DNA from: Dallia pectoralis
Lineage: Eukaryota; Chordata; Actinopteri; Esociformes; Umbridae
DNA length: 64,000 nucleotides
Assembly (NCBI GenBank): GCA_029465975.1
Contig: CM055759.1
Span: 12,034,744-12,098,743, forward strand
Direction of reading: 5' to 3'
Shown: piece after piece, positions 24,901 through 36,393 of the stretch
Layout: each line of letters opens with the position of its first letter
Position numbering within the stretch: the stretch's first letter is position 1
The notes under the pieces: generated by a model
What the model saw: only the letters and a program-made list of their open reading frames with translations
What the model was told of the DNA's origin: nothing
Database searches by the model: none
Program-made: the position numbers and the translations under genes

Positions 24901-27900
24901 AGATGGTAGGCTTACTATAATACCACCCTTAACAGACACTGGAGAATATCCAATAGGTGGTAGGCTTACTGTAATACCACCCATAACAGCCACTGGTGAA
25001 TATCCAATAGATGGTAGGCTTACTATAATACCACCCATAACAGCCACTGGAGAATATCCAATAGGTGGTAGGCTTACGGTAATACTACCCATAACAGACA
25101 CTGGTGAATATCCAATATATGGTAGGCTTACTATAATACCACCCTTAACAGACACTGGAGAATATCCAATAGGTGGTAGGCTTACTGTAATACCACCCAT
25201 AACAGCCACTGGTGAATATCCAATAGATGGTAGGCTTACTATAATACCACCCATAACAGCCACTGGAGAATATCCAATAGGTGGTAGGCTTACGGTAATA
25301 CTACCCATAACAGCCACAGGTGAATATCCAATAGGTGGTAGGCTTACTATAGTACCACCCATAATAGCCACTGGTGAATATCCAATAGATGGTAGGCTTA
25401 CTATAATACCACCCATAACAGCCACTGGAGAATATCCAATAGGTGGTAGGCTTACTATAATACCACCCATAACAGCCACTGGTGAATATCCAATAGACGG
25501 TAGGCTTACTGTAATACCACCCATAACAGCCACTGGTGAATATCCAATAGATGGTAGGCTTACTATAATACCACCCATAACAGCCACTGGATAATATCCA
25601 GTAGGTGGTAGGCTTACTATAATACCACCCATAACAGACACTGGTGAATATCCAATAGATGGTAGGCTTACTATAATACCACCCTTAACAGACACTGGAG
25701 AATATCCAATAGGTGGTAGGCTTACTGTAATACCACCCATAACAGCCACAGGTGAATATCCAATAGATGGTAGGCTTACTATAATACCACCCATAATAGC
25801 CACTGGTGAATATCCAATAGATGGTAGGCTTACTATAATACCACCCATAACAGCCACTGGAGAATATCCAATAGGTGGTAGGCTTACTATAATACCACCC
25901 ATAACAGCCACTGGTGAATATCCAATAGACGGTAGGCTTACTGTAATACCACCCATAACAGCCACTGGTGAATATCCAATAGATGGTAGGCTTACTATAA
26001 TACCACCCATAACAGCCACTGGATAATATCCAGTAGGTGGTAGGCTTACTATAATACCACCCATAACAGACACTGGTGAATATCCAATAGGTGGTAGGCT
26101 TACTATAATACCACCCATAACAGCCACTGGTGAATATCCAATAGGTGGTAGGCTTACTATAATACCACCCATAACAGCCACTGGTGAATATCCAATAGGT
26201 GGTAGGCTTACGGTAATACTACCCATAACAGCCACTGGTGAATATCCAATAGGTGGTAGGCTTACTATAATACCACCCATAACAGCCACTGGAGAATATC
26301 CAATAGGTGGTAGGCTTACGGTAATACTACCCATAACAGCCACAGGTGAATATCCAATAGGTGGTAGGCTTACTATAGTACCACCCATAATAGCCACTGG
26401 TGAATATCCAATAGATGGTAGGCTTACTATAATACCACCCATAACAGCCACTGGAGAATATCCAATAGGTGGTAGGCTTACTATAATACCACCCATAACA
26501 GCCACTGGTGAATATCCAATAGACGGTAGGCTTACTGTAATACCACCCATAACAGCCACTGGTGAATATCCAATAGATCAGAGGTCCCCAACCACCGGGC
26601 CGCGGACCGGTACCGGTCCGTGGGTTCATTGGTACCGGGCCACATTTGAAATTGAAAAACTTGTTCCGTTGTTTAATATTAAAATAATAATAATAATAAA
26701 AAAACTGATTCCCTCCGTTACGTCTGTCTATGACTCACTCTGGGTGCATAGCAACGCTTGTCTCGGTCACGTGATACGTAACCGCTAACAAAAATAAAAA
26801 CACAAGCTAGCAGAATGAGTAAAAAACAAACGTCTCTGGAAAGTTTCTTTGGATAGGGGAAACGGCCCAGTGAGGAAACAGAAGAAGAGCCTACGACTTC
26901 CAAGAAAAAGAAAGCATTTAACAGAAAATATCAGGACTCCTACTTGAAATATGGATTCATCGCAACAGGTGATTTACACGCACCAAGCCCGCTCTGCATA
27001 ATATGTGTACGTTACCATAACGACCAGAGAAGATGTCACTCATGTTATGTTTGCGCGGTGTTACGAGCACGCTGCTAATAGAGTTGTGAGTTGGCATACA
27101 CAAAACAGAAAGCACCAAGTCTATTAAAACGAATTTCGTTTTGAAATAATTGTATCTTAATTTCAATAAATTTTTCGTTAACCAATTTCCTGGATTTCAT
27201 AATTAAAAAGTAATTACAGACGAATAGATAATCATAACATAAGGCTCTGGTGCCCGAACTGGAGATTATATCATCATGAACCGAACCGTAGCCTACTACT
27301 CACCTCACCGGCCTAAACAATGTGAAATATATATATTGTATAGGCTACAAAAAACTGGTTCTAAAAAGAACTATAAAAAAAAAATATATATATATAGGCT
27401 AATGGTCGGTCAAGAGTTTTTTTAGTTTTCGCCATCCCTACCTTAAAGGCCGGTCCGTGAAGATATGGTCTGAAATTAAACCGGTCCGTGACGCAAAAAA
27501 GGTTGGGGACCGCTGCAATAGATGGTAGGCTTACTATAATACCACCCATAACAGCCACTGGATAATATCCAGTAGGTGGTAGGCTTACTATAATACCACC
27601 CATAACAGACACTGGTGAATATCCAATAGATGGTAGGCTTACTATAATACCACCCTTAACAGACACTGGAGAATATCCAATAGGTGGTAGGCTTACTGTA
27701 ATACCACCCATAACAGCCACTGGTGAATATCCAATAGATGGTAGGCTTACTATAATACCACCCATAACAGCCACTGGAGAATATCCAATAGGTGGTAGGC
27801 TTACTATAATACCACCCATAACAGCCACTGGAGAATATCCAATAGGTGGTAGGCTTACGGTAATACTACCCATAACAGCCACTGGTGAATATCCAATAGG

Positions 27901-30900
27901 TGGTAGGCTTACTGTAATACCACCCCCCATAACAGCCACCATGCTGGATAGGACTGCATGCTTGCGCACGTGTGGTCTGTTATTCCAGTAACCTTTCAAG
28001 AGGAGGATAAACAAGCAAAAACTTTAACACATCAAAAATGGACACAAAGGAAGCCCAAATCACGAGATGTGTGATGAAAGTGTAATGGCTGAATAACTTT
28101 CAAACACTTGGATTTTTGGTAATAAATATTTATCTGTTTTTCTGATGCTAAAGAGGGAAGACATTACAACGAACACAAACAATAAGAATTTCAAAAACAG
28201 CGGAATTAGCCAAATTCTTCTTTTAAAGATCGGTATCGTCTGCAACTTTCACAATCGGTGTATCCCGGTTATCATCTTTTATATTATAATCTTATCATAA
28301 AAATATAATTTACATTTTTGGTTAATCATTGAAATGTCATTTAGGGTTCGTTCAAAATGATCTCTCGATCAATAGAAGATAACGAGATAAAGATGAAAAG
28401 ATTTTGGTGCTCAAATGTTTGTGACCACGTGAGTGTAGGCTATCTGGCATTCCTGGCAAATACTACATACGCTGGAGCTTATTTTTATTTATTTTGGTGT
28501 TCAAGTTAATATTGACACACAAATATATTTTATGACTATTAAAATGTCCCCTGTGTTGTGTAATCATATAATCTAGATTTCACTCTTGTCGCAGCTGTTA
28601 GTTTATCAGCTTAACAGCTGCACTATATTCCTACCAATGTGATACATTTCACACTTTGGTTTCACCTCATGCGCCACTGTGATTTTACAACAGACTGGTC
28701 CTTCTGACGCAAAGATTAACAAGATGCGCCATCTACTGGTCATTGTGTGTCAATAACACCCTTCCATTCAAAACTTGCATGGATCAAATGACACATCACC
28801 ACAAAAGAGGTGGGTGTCAGTGCCTCAGCTCTTCTAGTGTTAAAGGTGGAAAAGGTTTTGACATGTTCTTTTTACAAACTTTCACATCACATAAACCTGG
28901 GGTGTATAGACTTTTTATATCCACTGTATGTATCCCTACGAGCAGCTAGTTTTATATTTGCAATCAATGGTGTTTGCAAATATAAACAAATTCATTTTCC
29001 TATCTAGATTAATTCCACACCGAGATGAAGGCTATGTATTTTATCTCTAACCAACAAAACAAAAATCTAAAGAGCTGTTTTGACCTGTAAACAACAGAAT
29101 ATATAAACAAATTGACCTAAAATTCACAACAATCACTAGATTAGGTCACACAAAATATCTTCTGTCATGCATACCTGTTTAGACACGTTATATGAAACAA
29201 AGTACATAATTTCTTAAATACCTCAGTAGTTAATTAAGTACTATTTCCAAAAAAGCAATATGAATGACTTAATAACATGATTAGTTCTAATTTCTGCCTG
29301 ACCTTAGTGTATGCCACCTACTGTGAAAGACCAGGTGTTTATTTTAGTCTGAAGCTGCTGAGTAATTGAACTCCACAACAGTATAGATGTGATCACATGC
29401 CAGCCAATAGTTACCAGTATAGGCAAATAGTTACTTAGAATTTTAGTAAGGTAAAAAAATGAAGCAGACCAGAGTACAGCAGAAATCCAGTGACAGCAGG
29501 GACAATGCTGAGACAGAAGTGTCAGTTAGTCAAACATGCATAACGGTAAGAGCCGAGCATAGCCCCATGATCTGGATAAGAATGATCTGAACCAGGTCCC
29601 ACCAGTCTCTGCTAAGAAATCGCTGATAGGCTCTGTACTCCATTACCAATGTCCAATGTAATGTCAGCGCAACTCTCTGTAGCATGGTATGGGTTAATAA
29701 AAAATGGAATTGCACAATGATGTGGGCTGGCGTCTATAAAATGTGGTGGGGGGATGTGATTTGCTCTTATGTGCATGCTGTGTGTGTCTATTGGAGATGC
29801 ATCTTCTCAGTGACAGTGAAGGTTAATGACATGGATGAATGTCATCACCTAACCATGGCCACTATATCTGTCTCTATTTTCCCCTTCTTCATCGCTCTCT
29901 CTCCATTCCATCAATCTGTCTCCCATCACTCTTCTCTCTCTTCAACTTTGACTATTCATACCAATTGTTCCTGCTTTCTTTTCCTTTTTCTCTCCCTGTC
30001 TTCAATTTCTCCCTCTTTCCTTCTCTCCTACTAGGCGTACTGTGGTTGTGTATTGTGGCAGAATGTCTGTATATTCTCCTCCTGGCCACCGGGGGCATCC
30101 TCATGTCCATTGAGGCGTGTCACTTGGGAAACATCATCGACGGCCTCAAACTCAACGCATTTGCTGCAATATTTACTGTCTTGTCAGGTAACACTTTTTA
30201 CATGTTTTCTTTAGTTTGTGTGAGTGTGTAAGTATGGGATGTTCTTTTTATTGGATCCGTCCCATTTCCCTTATCCCGTCCCACAGCGAGGAGTTAAGGT
30301 TTGTGTCTTAGTCCTATTTGTTGACACTGGGAGCTTTAGACTGTGTGACTTATTCTATGAGCCACAGTGAGTTATTGATATCCTTGCTCACTGGTTTTTA
30401 TGTGCTGGCGGACTATTCCAGACTAGACCGGACTTGTTTTGTTTTGTTCCTTTTTCTATATTTTTTATTGGGTTTATTTGACATTTCTTTAGAAACAGAT
30501 TCTCTTCCTGGGGGATCCACTAATCCAGCTATACTATCTGGTTTGCCAGACAGCTTTAGTGCTGGTTTTCTCCTGGTGGATAGATGTTTGTTATTATAAT
30601 AGTCCTGTCACCGGCAGACCGCATATCATGTTCTTTTCGTGTGATCGCTATAAGTCTGGACTCACAGTTTATTTTACTGTCATATGATATGGAACAATCT
30701 GCATATTTTTATTGTTGCCAGAATTTGAATGATATGTTAAATTTGGTGAGCATCTGTAATGTAATAAATGGCAAGATCCAGTCAACCACTTTTATGAGTG
30801 CCATTTAAAAGCACACACTAACTGTTAAAGACATCTCAGGGGAGTTATCCTGTCCTGCCTACAGACATCTAACCAGATTGAAACGGTTTACGGTTGTAGC

Positions 30901-33900
30901 TGTTTTTTATTTCTAATATAGTGTTTGGTAAGGCTCACACACAGTAACCTTGCTCAGCATCTTCTAATGACTTCTAGAGCAATGCTGCTGCAGGCTAGAG
31001 AAACCCATATTAAACCTGCATTTCAAGGTGAGCTATGGAGAGCTGAAGAATTGTAAGGGGAGATTTGTAGAGAGAGTAGGAGAAAGAAAGAAGGGGAAAA
31101 AAATAGGGAGAGTAAGACAATATATTTTAGCACAAACAGCCTATATATATATACAGTATGGCCAATTAACTTTATTCTTACCAAGTGGAGAACAATTCCT
31201 CCAAATCTTTCTGCTTGGTTAACCACCTCTTTGGGAAAATAGACCTGGCTAAGTTTGAGTAAAGAAAGTAGAAGTTCTACACGTGTCAGCTGTCTGAAGT
31301 AATGTAATTTTCAGAAGCGCTGTCTCTCCTCTGGTATTCATTAGTATTCACCTGTATTCATTAGTGTGACACCATAGAGGTTCTTCTAACACATATTGAT
31401 AATATATTTTCATTCAAAATGTTTTATTCATAATGAATTCTAATCAAACACTGGCACTGAAATGCAGTTAATATCATAAGACCTGTAAGAAATACTGCAT
31501 CACCAACATATTAGGCACATGCTGTTTTCTGTTCAAGGATTTCTGTGTCCCTCATAAGGTGATTTATGCTACGTGTATGTGGATTTGGACTAAAGCTTCC
31601 GTAGTTTGGAAAGAGACATGGTTGATTAACAAAATTGGATGAGATTAAACTTAGAGTCAACGTTCAGAGACTCAGAGAAGTAGCATGTTTTCTGCTCTTA
31701 TCATCTCTGCTCTTGTTAAATCGGGATTTAGGGATCTTGCCCAGTAATCTGATTGTAACAGAGGCTGTTTTTTTTTCGCTTTTTGGGTGGGTTGAAAGTC
31801 TGAGGATATCCTTATGCTTTGGCTTTCAGGGTCTGACATGTTATTAACTCTTCCAAAAACACAGATAGTGGAGAGAGGAGAGGGGGAGGAGAGATAGCAG
31901 GAGAGAGGGTGGAGAGAGAGGAGAGAGAGAGAGGAGAGCAGGAGAGAGGGAGGAGAGATAGCAGGAGAGAGGGTGGAGAGATAGCAGGAGAGAGGTAGGA
32001 GAGAGAGCAGGAGAGAGGGAGGAGAGAGAGCAGGAGAGAGGGAGGAGAGGAGAGCAGGAGAGAGGGAGGAGAGAGAGCAGGAGAGAGTGTGGAGAGAGAG
32101 CAGGAGAGAGGGAGGAGAGAGAGGAGGAGAGAGGAGAGAGAGAGAGGGAGGAGAGGAGAGCAGGAGAGAGGGAGGAGAGAGAGCAGGAGAGTGGGAGAAG
32201 AGAGAGCAGGAGAGAGGGTGGAGAGAGAGCAGGAGAGAGGGAGGAGAGAGGAGGGAGAGAGAGGGAGGAGAGGAGAGCAGGAGAGAGGGAGGAGAGAGAG
32301 CAGGAGAGAGGGAGGAGAGAGAGCAGGAGAGAGGGTGGAGAGAGGAGAGAGTGGGTGGAGGGAAAGAGCAGATAGGGTAGATAGAGGAAGAAAGGGTGGA
32401 GAGAGGGCCGGAGGGAAAGAGGGTGGAGGGACAGCAGGAGAGAGTGGGTAGAGGGGGGTGGAGAGCAGGGAGGGTGAAGGGGTTGAGAGAACTATGTGGG
32501 AGAAACAATAAATATTGGCTGAGGGGGATAGAAACAGATGGTGGAGGAAGTAAAATAATAATTGACACAGACAGGCAGACAAAGAGACAAAACTGAGATG
32601 GGACGAGAATGACTGGCAGAGAGAGAGGTTGGAGGTTTAGACAGAGAGAGAGGTTGGAAGTTTAGACAGAGAGAGAGGTTGGAGGTTTAGACAGAGAGAG
32701 AGGTTGGAGGTTTTGTCAGGGAGTGGGAGATCTGAAAAACTGTTATGGTTAGCCATCAGTCCAGGTCAGTGGTGATTCTATCGGACACCACACCGGCCTA
32801 TTTCTTTGTTTAACTGGGTGCTCTGAATCACTGGTTCCCACTTCTCATCTAGGAGAGCTGCTACAGCCATAACAGACTTTTTGTTGGCACACTAACACAC
32901 ATGATTGAACTAATCTGCATATCATCAAGGAACTTGAAATACGTATTTTCTATTTACAACATCTTGTGCTAGTGGGGTTTAACTAAATGGGATTGGTTAG
33001 GGTTATATTAACGCATGCAACCCTTAAGGACTGTAGTAATAGTCAAGGCATTGTAACTAAATGCTGTCACCCACTGGTGAAAATGTGAACTTCCTCCTTT
33101 AATCTACAACACTAGACTGGTCAAACTCCTTTTAAAATATATAATCTACAACACCATACTGGTCAAACTCCTCTTAAAATATATAATCTACAACACTAGA
33201 CTGGTTAAACTCCTCTTAAAATATATAATCTACAACACTAGACTGGTTAAACTCCTCCGAATGTATCTAATCTACAACACTAGACTGGTCAAACTCCTTT
33301 TAAAATATATAATCTACAACACTAGACTGGTTAAACTCCTCTTAAAATATATAATCTACAACACTAGACTGGTTAAACTCCTCCGAATGTATCAAATCTA
33401 CAACACTAGACTGGTTAAACTCCTCTTAAAATCTATAATCTACAACACTAGACTGGTTAAACTCCTCTTAAAATATATAATCTACAACACTAGACTGGTT
33501 AAACTCCTCCGAATGTATCTAATCTACAACACTAGACTGGTCAAACTCCTTTTAAAATACATATTCTACAACACGAGACTGGTTAAACTCCGATGAATGT
33601 ATCTAATCTACAACACTAGACTGGTCAAACTCCTTTTAAAATATATAATCTACAACACTAGACTGGTTAAACTCCTCTTAAAATATATAATCTACAACAC
33701 TAGACTGGTTAAACTCCTCTTAAAATATATAATCTACAACACTAGACTGGTTAAACTCCTCCGATTGTATCTAATCTGCAACACTAGACTGGTTAAACTC
33801 CTCTTTAAGTATCTAATCTACAACACTAGACTGGTTAAACTCCTCTTTAAGTATCTAATCTACAACACTAGACTGGTTAAACTCCTCTTTAAGTATCTAA

Positions 33901-34695
33901 TCTGCAACACTAGACTGGTTAAACTCCTCTTTAAGTATCTAATCTACAACACTAGACTGGTTAACCTCCTCTTTAAGTATCAAATCTACAACACTAGGCT
34001 GGTTAAACTCCTCTTTAAATATCTAATCTACAACACTAGACTGGTTAACCTCCTCTTTAAGTATCTAATCTACAACACTAGGCTCTTCTAATCCTTCAAC
34101 TGGTTGTTCCAGGTCTGCTGGGCATGGTGGCCCACATGATGTTCACCACAGCCTTCCAACTGACTGTCAGTCTGGGACCAGAGGACTGGAAACCTCAGAC
34201 ATGGGATTACAGCTGGTCATACATGTAAGAACATACACACAAGATGGTTCTGCCTACTCAGGTTGGAAGAGGTGCCATGAATTTTCTCATATCTGTTGTG
34301 TTGTTCCTCTCTCTCTCTCTCTCTTTACCTCTCTCTCAATCACTCTCTTTAGTTTGGCGTGGAGCTCGTTCACAGCCTGTATGGCCTCTTCTGTGACCAT
34401 CATCAATCGCTACACCAAAACCATCTTGGAGTTCAAACACAAGCGCAGGAACATTGAGAAGAACCTGAAGATAAAGCAGAAGCTACTGGAGCTGGACTCT
34501 GGTCCCGGGGCTGAGAAGGGCCGTGTGGGTCACGTGGAACAGGTGTGGGATATGTACATCAGCTCAGTGCCCAGCTCAGGATGTACAGCAGAAGAACTGC
34601 TGGATCTCTCCAGTAATGGAAGGAAGCTGTCCAACGCCTCTGTCTACCTGGACCTCAATGATCTGCCAGATCCACAGGGAGAGGAGTACTGCTGA
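18664..34695 (+). CDS. gsg1l2: GSG1-like protein (gsg1l2/gsg1l family), five coding exons
   Basis: Joining 18664-18967, 20504-20551, 30035-30187, 34113-34224 and 34353-34695 gives a continuous 319-residue frame with GT-AG introns and consistent phases. The protein has four hydrophobic segments (about 10-30, 119-141, 154-178 and 202-224) and a claudin-like first loop with cysteines at 34, 45, 56 and 94. Family motifs include FHTGIWFSCE (86-95), NIIDGLKLNAFAAIFTVLSG (150-169), SLGPEDW (188-194) and YTKTILEFKHKRR (226-238). GSG1L proteins are known auxiliary subunits of AMPA receptors; GSG1L2 is less studied. The VQYxWETG loop motif and a C-terminus ending EEYC favour gsg1l2, while the core also resembles GSG1L, so the paralogue is provisional. 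Introns 2 and 3 are filled with satellites. The gene converges with the sulfotransferase gene. Confidence 0.85.
19330..19455. repeat. degenerate 12-bp repeats in gsg1l2 intron 1
   Basis: Loose repeats of taaatgtaa and taaacgtaaatg. The rest of intron 1 (18968-20503) shows nothing recognisable. Confidence 0.7.
20504..20551 (+). CDS. gsg1l2: gsg1l2 coding exon 2 (48 bp)
   Basis: A small exon bounded by tttcag and g/gtatgc. It completes codon 102 and encodes ENCRSFIYVAPSNER, matching the family's CRSFI block. Entry and exit phases (1 and 1) join exons 1 and 3 without a break. It is too short to be found by ORF length alone. Confidence 0.85.
20975..21202. mobile_element. Tc1-like transposon terminal fragment in gsg1l2 intron 2
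   Basis: Contains ccaaatacttattttccacc followed by gtgggagaacttgcac and actttttgccccactgta-like sequence (21142-21195), as at the end of common fish Tc1-type elements. Only the terminal part is present and no transposase was seen. Confidence 0.65.
21203..22582. other. intron 2 sequence, no recognised feature
   Basis: Unique-looking intronic sequence. Short frames here show no known domain. Confidence 0.55.
22583..26578. repeat. 54-bp satellite array in gsg1l2 intron 2, left part (about 75 copies)
   Basis: The unit is 54 bp and contains gaatatccaataggtggtag, gcttactataatac and cacccataacag. Some units are 51 bp (cagcctggtg in place of cagccactggtg). Variant positions (gtggt/atggt, ataata/gtaata, cacccat/ctacccat, gtgaa/gagaa) recur in blocks, for example the rare ggataatatccagtaggtgg unit near 24833, 25590 and 26026, showing segmental duplication inside the array. 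The minus strand is open for 888 codons (18 residues per unit) only because 54 is a multiple of three. Confidence 0.97.
26579..27515 (-). mobile_element. hAT transposon inserted in the 54-bp array
   Basis: The ends are cagaggtccccaacc (26579) and ggttggggaccgctg (27515), inverted repeats typical of hAT elements. A perfect 8-bp target duplication, caatagat, flanks it at 26571-26578 and 27516-27523, and is itself part of the 54-bp unit. The element is 937 bp and holds only a transposase N-terminus remnant. The + strand orientation of that remnant is given in its own entry; the element's strand label here is arbitrary. Confidence 0.93.
26815..27010 (+). pseudogene. hAT transposase N-terminal remnant (ZBED/SCAND3-like)
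   Basis: The frame reads MSKKQTSLESFFG, an in-frame stop, then GKRPSEETEEEPTTSKKKK, then RKYQDSYLKYGFIATG and PLCIIC. This resembles the start of BED-finger hAT transposases of the ZBED5/SCAND3 type. The stop and the absence of the catalytic dimerisation domain show that it is dead. Confidence 0.7.
27516..27940. repeat. 54-bp satellite array, right part (about 8 copies)
   Basis: Continuation of the same array after the hAT insertion, including one of the rare ggataatatccagtaggtgg units (27559) also found on the left side. It ends in a slightly altered unit with cacccccc at about 27921-27928. Confidence 0.96.
27941..28844. other. intron 2 sequence, no recognised feature
   Basis: AT-rich intronic sequence without recognisable repeats or exons. 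Confidence 0.55.
28845..28930. mobile_element. Tc1-like terminal fragment
   Basis: Contains taaaggtggaaaaggttttg and ggtgtatagac followed by tttttatatccactgta, resembling the end of a second common fish Tc1-type family. Short terminal fragment only. Confidence 0.6.
28931..30034. other. intron 2 sequence before exon 3
   Basis: No repeat or exon was recognised. The last 150 bp before exon 3 are rich in c and t (tctctcc, ttccctc), forming a long polypyrimidine tract before the acceptor. Confidence 0.6.
30035..30187 (+). CDS. gsg1l2: gsg1l2 coding exon 3
   Basis: Bounded by ctactag and tcag/gtaaca. It encodes residues 117-167, including TM2 (VLWLCIVAECLYILLL) and the start of TM3, with the strongly conserved DGLKLNAFAA block. 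Phase 1 at both ends. Length 153 bp. Confidence 0.9.
30188..31867. other. intron 3 sequence, no recognised feature
   Basis: Unique-looking intronic sequence. No known repeat or exon was recognised. Confidence 0.55.
31868..32480. repeat. polypurine GGAGAGAGAGCAGGAGAGA array in intron 3
   Basis: About 610 bp of almost pure g and a on the + strand, with a regular gagagagcaggagagaggga unit interrupted by single t or c bases. Open frames on both strands (Glu/Arg-rich or Ser/Leu-rich) are artefacts of composition. It can form triplex DNA. Confidence 0.93.
32616..32715. repeat. 25-bp tandem repeat, 4 copies
   Basis: Units acagagagagaggttggagg plus tttag at 32616, 32641, 32666 and 32691, with one or two substitutions each. 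Confidence 0.93.
33101..34084. repeat. 42-bp minisatellite in intron 3, about 23 copies
   Basis: The unit contains aatctacaacactagactgg, ttaaactcctc and ttaaaatat. The first two-thirds use cttaaaatatat or cgaatgtatc tails and the last third uses ctttaagtatc, so variants are zoned. The array ends only about 28 bp before the exon 4 acceptor. The + frame stays open because 42 is a multiple of three. Confidence 0.96.
34113..34224 (+). CDS. gsg1l2: gsg1l2 coding exon 4
   Basis: Bounded by gttccag and acat/gtaaga. It encodes residues 168-205 (GLLGMVAHMMFTTAFQ, SLGPEDWKPQTWDYSW), the end of TM3 and the second extracellular loop. Length 112 bp, phase 1 in and phase 2 out. A diverged minisatellite lies immediately upstream. 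Confidence 0.9.
34353..34695 (+). CDS. gsg1l2: gsg1l2 coding exon 5 with stop
   Basis: Begins after ctttag and encodes TM4 (LAWSSFTACMASSVTIIN), a basic juxtamembrane segment, and a cytoplasmic tail ending DPQGEEYC and TGA at 34693-34695. The tail's WDMYISSVP and SVYLDLND stretches are probably paralogue-specific. Intron 4 is only 128 bp and ends in a tc-rich tract. Confidence 0.9.
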
Positions 34696-36160
34696 AGAGA
34701 GGACTTAAGGACTGATTAAGGCATGCACAACTGATCATGGACATTACCTCACCCGAGACAGTGTTGGGCCGGGGGGGCCTTCCACTGCTGCTTGACTGTG
34801 TCTTCCTCGTAATTAGACTATATAAATTCTGCGTTGCTACTGGCACTGAAAAAAATGCAATGTTAGTTCACTTTTACTACACTTCATTACTCCTTTTATA
34901 ACTGTGACAAGGTTTATATTTTACTGTGTTTGTTTGATAAACCTGTCGTTTCTGTGTGTTTGCATGGATGCGCTACGATGTTTGTATATTTTTGCCTTTT
35001 TGTTTTACAGAAGACATGAAACTAAGATCCTGTTTCTCCCGCATTCTTCTGTTGAAACACTGTTCGGCTGATGCAATGTTGAGACCCAAAGATGAGGGGC
35101 TTTAAAAGAAACGACACAGACTCATCTCTCTGTTGGAATCAGTTCTGTCATGCAATGCTAACTGCTAACTGCTAACTGAAAGTGAGAGAGAAGATAAGTG
35201 GAAATAATGGAACTTTGTGTGGACATTTAGGAGAAATGGATAGATGAGAGTAAAAGCAAGGTAGAGTGTTAATCATACAGATGGATAAAGTATTTAAAAT
35301 CTAAATGTAGAACTGTTGAATGTATAGATGGATAGTGGATGTTAATGTTAAACATATAACTATTGATTGTAGAGACAGATAAAGGATTGTATAGTGAAAA
35401 CCTGTTTAACTGTTGAACATTAGAGATTCAAATGTGATGTAGTGTGAACATGTATACATGTATAGATAGATGAGGAATAAGGCAAGAGACCAGAGAGTAG
35501 CCAGGCTGTGCTGAGTGTCTCTCATCCCAGCTTCAGTCTTTTGATTAAATTCAAACAGCTTCCAGAGCACTGATAGCAGAACTGTACTCCCACAGGCCAG
35601 CTTCTATTCCCATTGTTCCCATCTCTAATAGGACACTGGCGACTCCATTACGTAGCCACACAACTGTGCAAACTGACAAAACAATGCCATTATTATTTCC
35701 GTCTTGTATTTTTCCATTTGCAGATATATGAGCTTCTTTTATGATTTCTATGAAATAAGAATCTTTACTGGACAATTATAGTGGATTATAGAATGTTGCA
35801 TAAAGAATTTCCTGGGATTGTAGACTTGAATGGTCTGGCAACTGACTGAACCAGCGAGAAACATGTGTGTTAAGTATGTAATAATGCACTATTAATTACA
35901 GGCCAGTTGTATCATTTACATTCTGTGATTGTAATGTCCTAATTAATTTGAATATGCATTTATGTAGAAACCCGGGACAAACTTTTGACTCTTACTGTAG
36001 GTCAAGGGATTTTGTATTTATGCACATTTGAATGCACATTTATTGAAATTAGTCTCTGTTGCCCTGGAGAAGATTACATTACATTATTTAAACATTTTCC
36101 TATTTAGATTATTCGTCCTCTGTTTCCAATGGTGGTACAGATAGTAATACTATGAACTTG

Positions 36161-36161
36161 G

Positions 36162-36187
<26 letters not shown>
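36161..36187. repeat. (GT)n microsatellite in gsg1l2 3' region
   Basis: Perfect gt run of about 26 bp, probably within the 3'UTR. Confidence 0.95.
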
Positions 36188-36192
<5 letters not shown>

Positions 36193-36387
36193 TTTTAGTA
36201 ATACAGTATTGTATTGGTGTGATGTGAAGTGCGATTTTGGTAATGTTCTGCGTGAAATGTATTGCAAAAGTTTACTTAAATATAGGAGTTAAATGTAAGA
36301 ATGTACAGAATATTAATATATATTTTAATCAGAGGTAAAATTCTATATGGATGTATACATTGTGTATTGCCAAATAGTTAGTTGTGT

Positions 36388-36393
36388 AATAAA
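36388..36393 (+). terminator. candidate poly(A) signal of gsg1l2
   Basis: AATAAA about 1.7 kb after the stop codon, followed by gt- and t-rich sequence. It would give a 3'UTR of about 1.7 kb (34696 to about 36415). Other AATAAA-like sites exist nearby, so the choice is uncertain. Confidence 0.4.

Noticed and set aside
23893..26559. 888-codon open frame on the - strand with an 18-residue repeat
   Set aside because: It is the 54-bp intronic satellite; the unit is a multiple of three and lacks stops in this frame. It lies inside a well-supported intron of a + strand gene and a hAT element interrupts it.
22583..27940. Possible CRISPR-like array of regularly spaced repeats
   Set aside because: Units abut with no unique spacers and lie in a vertebrate intron; it is a satellite.
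31672..32596. Ser/Leu-rich and Arg/Glu-rich frames of up to 298 codons
   Set aside because: They arise from the polypurine tract in intron 3.
33261..34091. YNTRLVKLLLKYII repeat proteins
   Set aside because: Another 42-bp minisatellite inside gsg1l2 intron 3; no start context or conserved domain.
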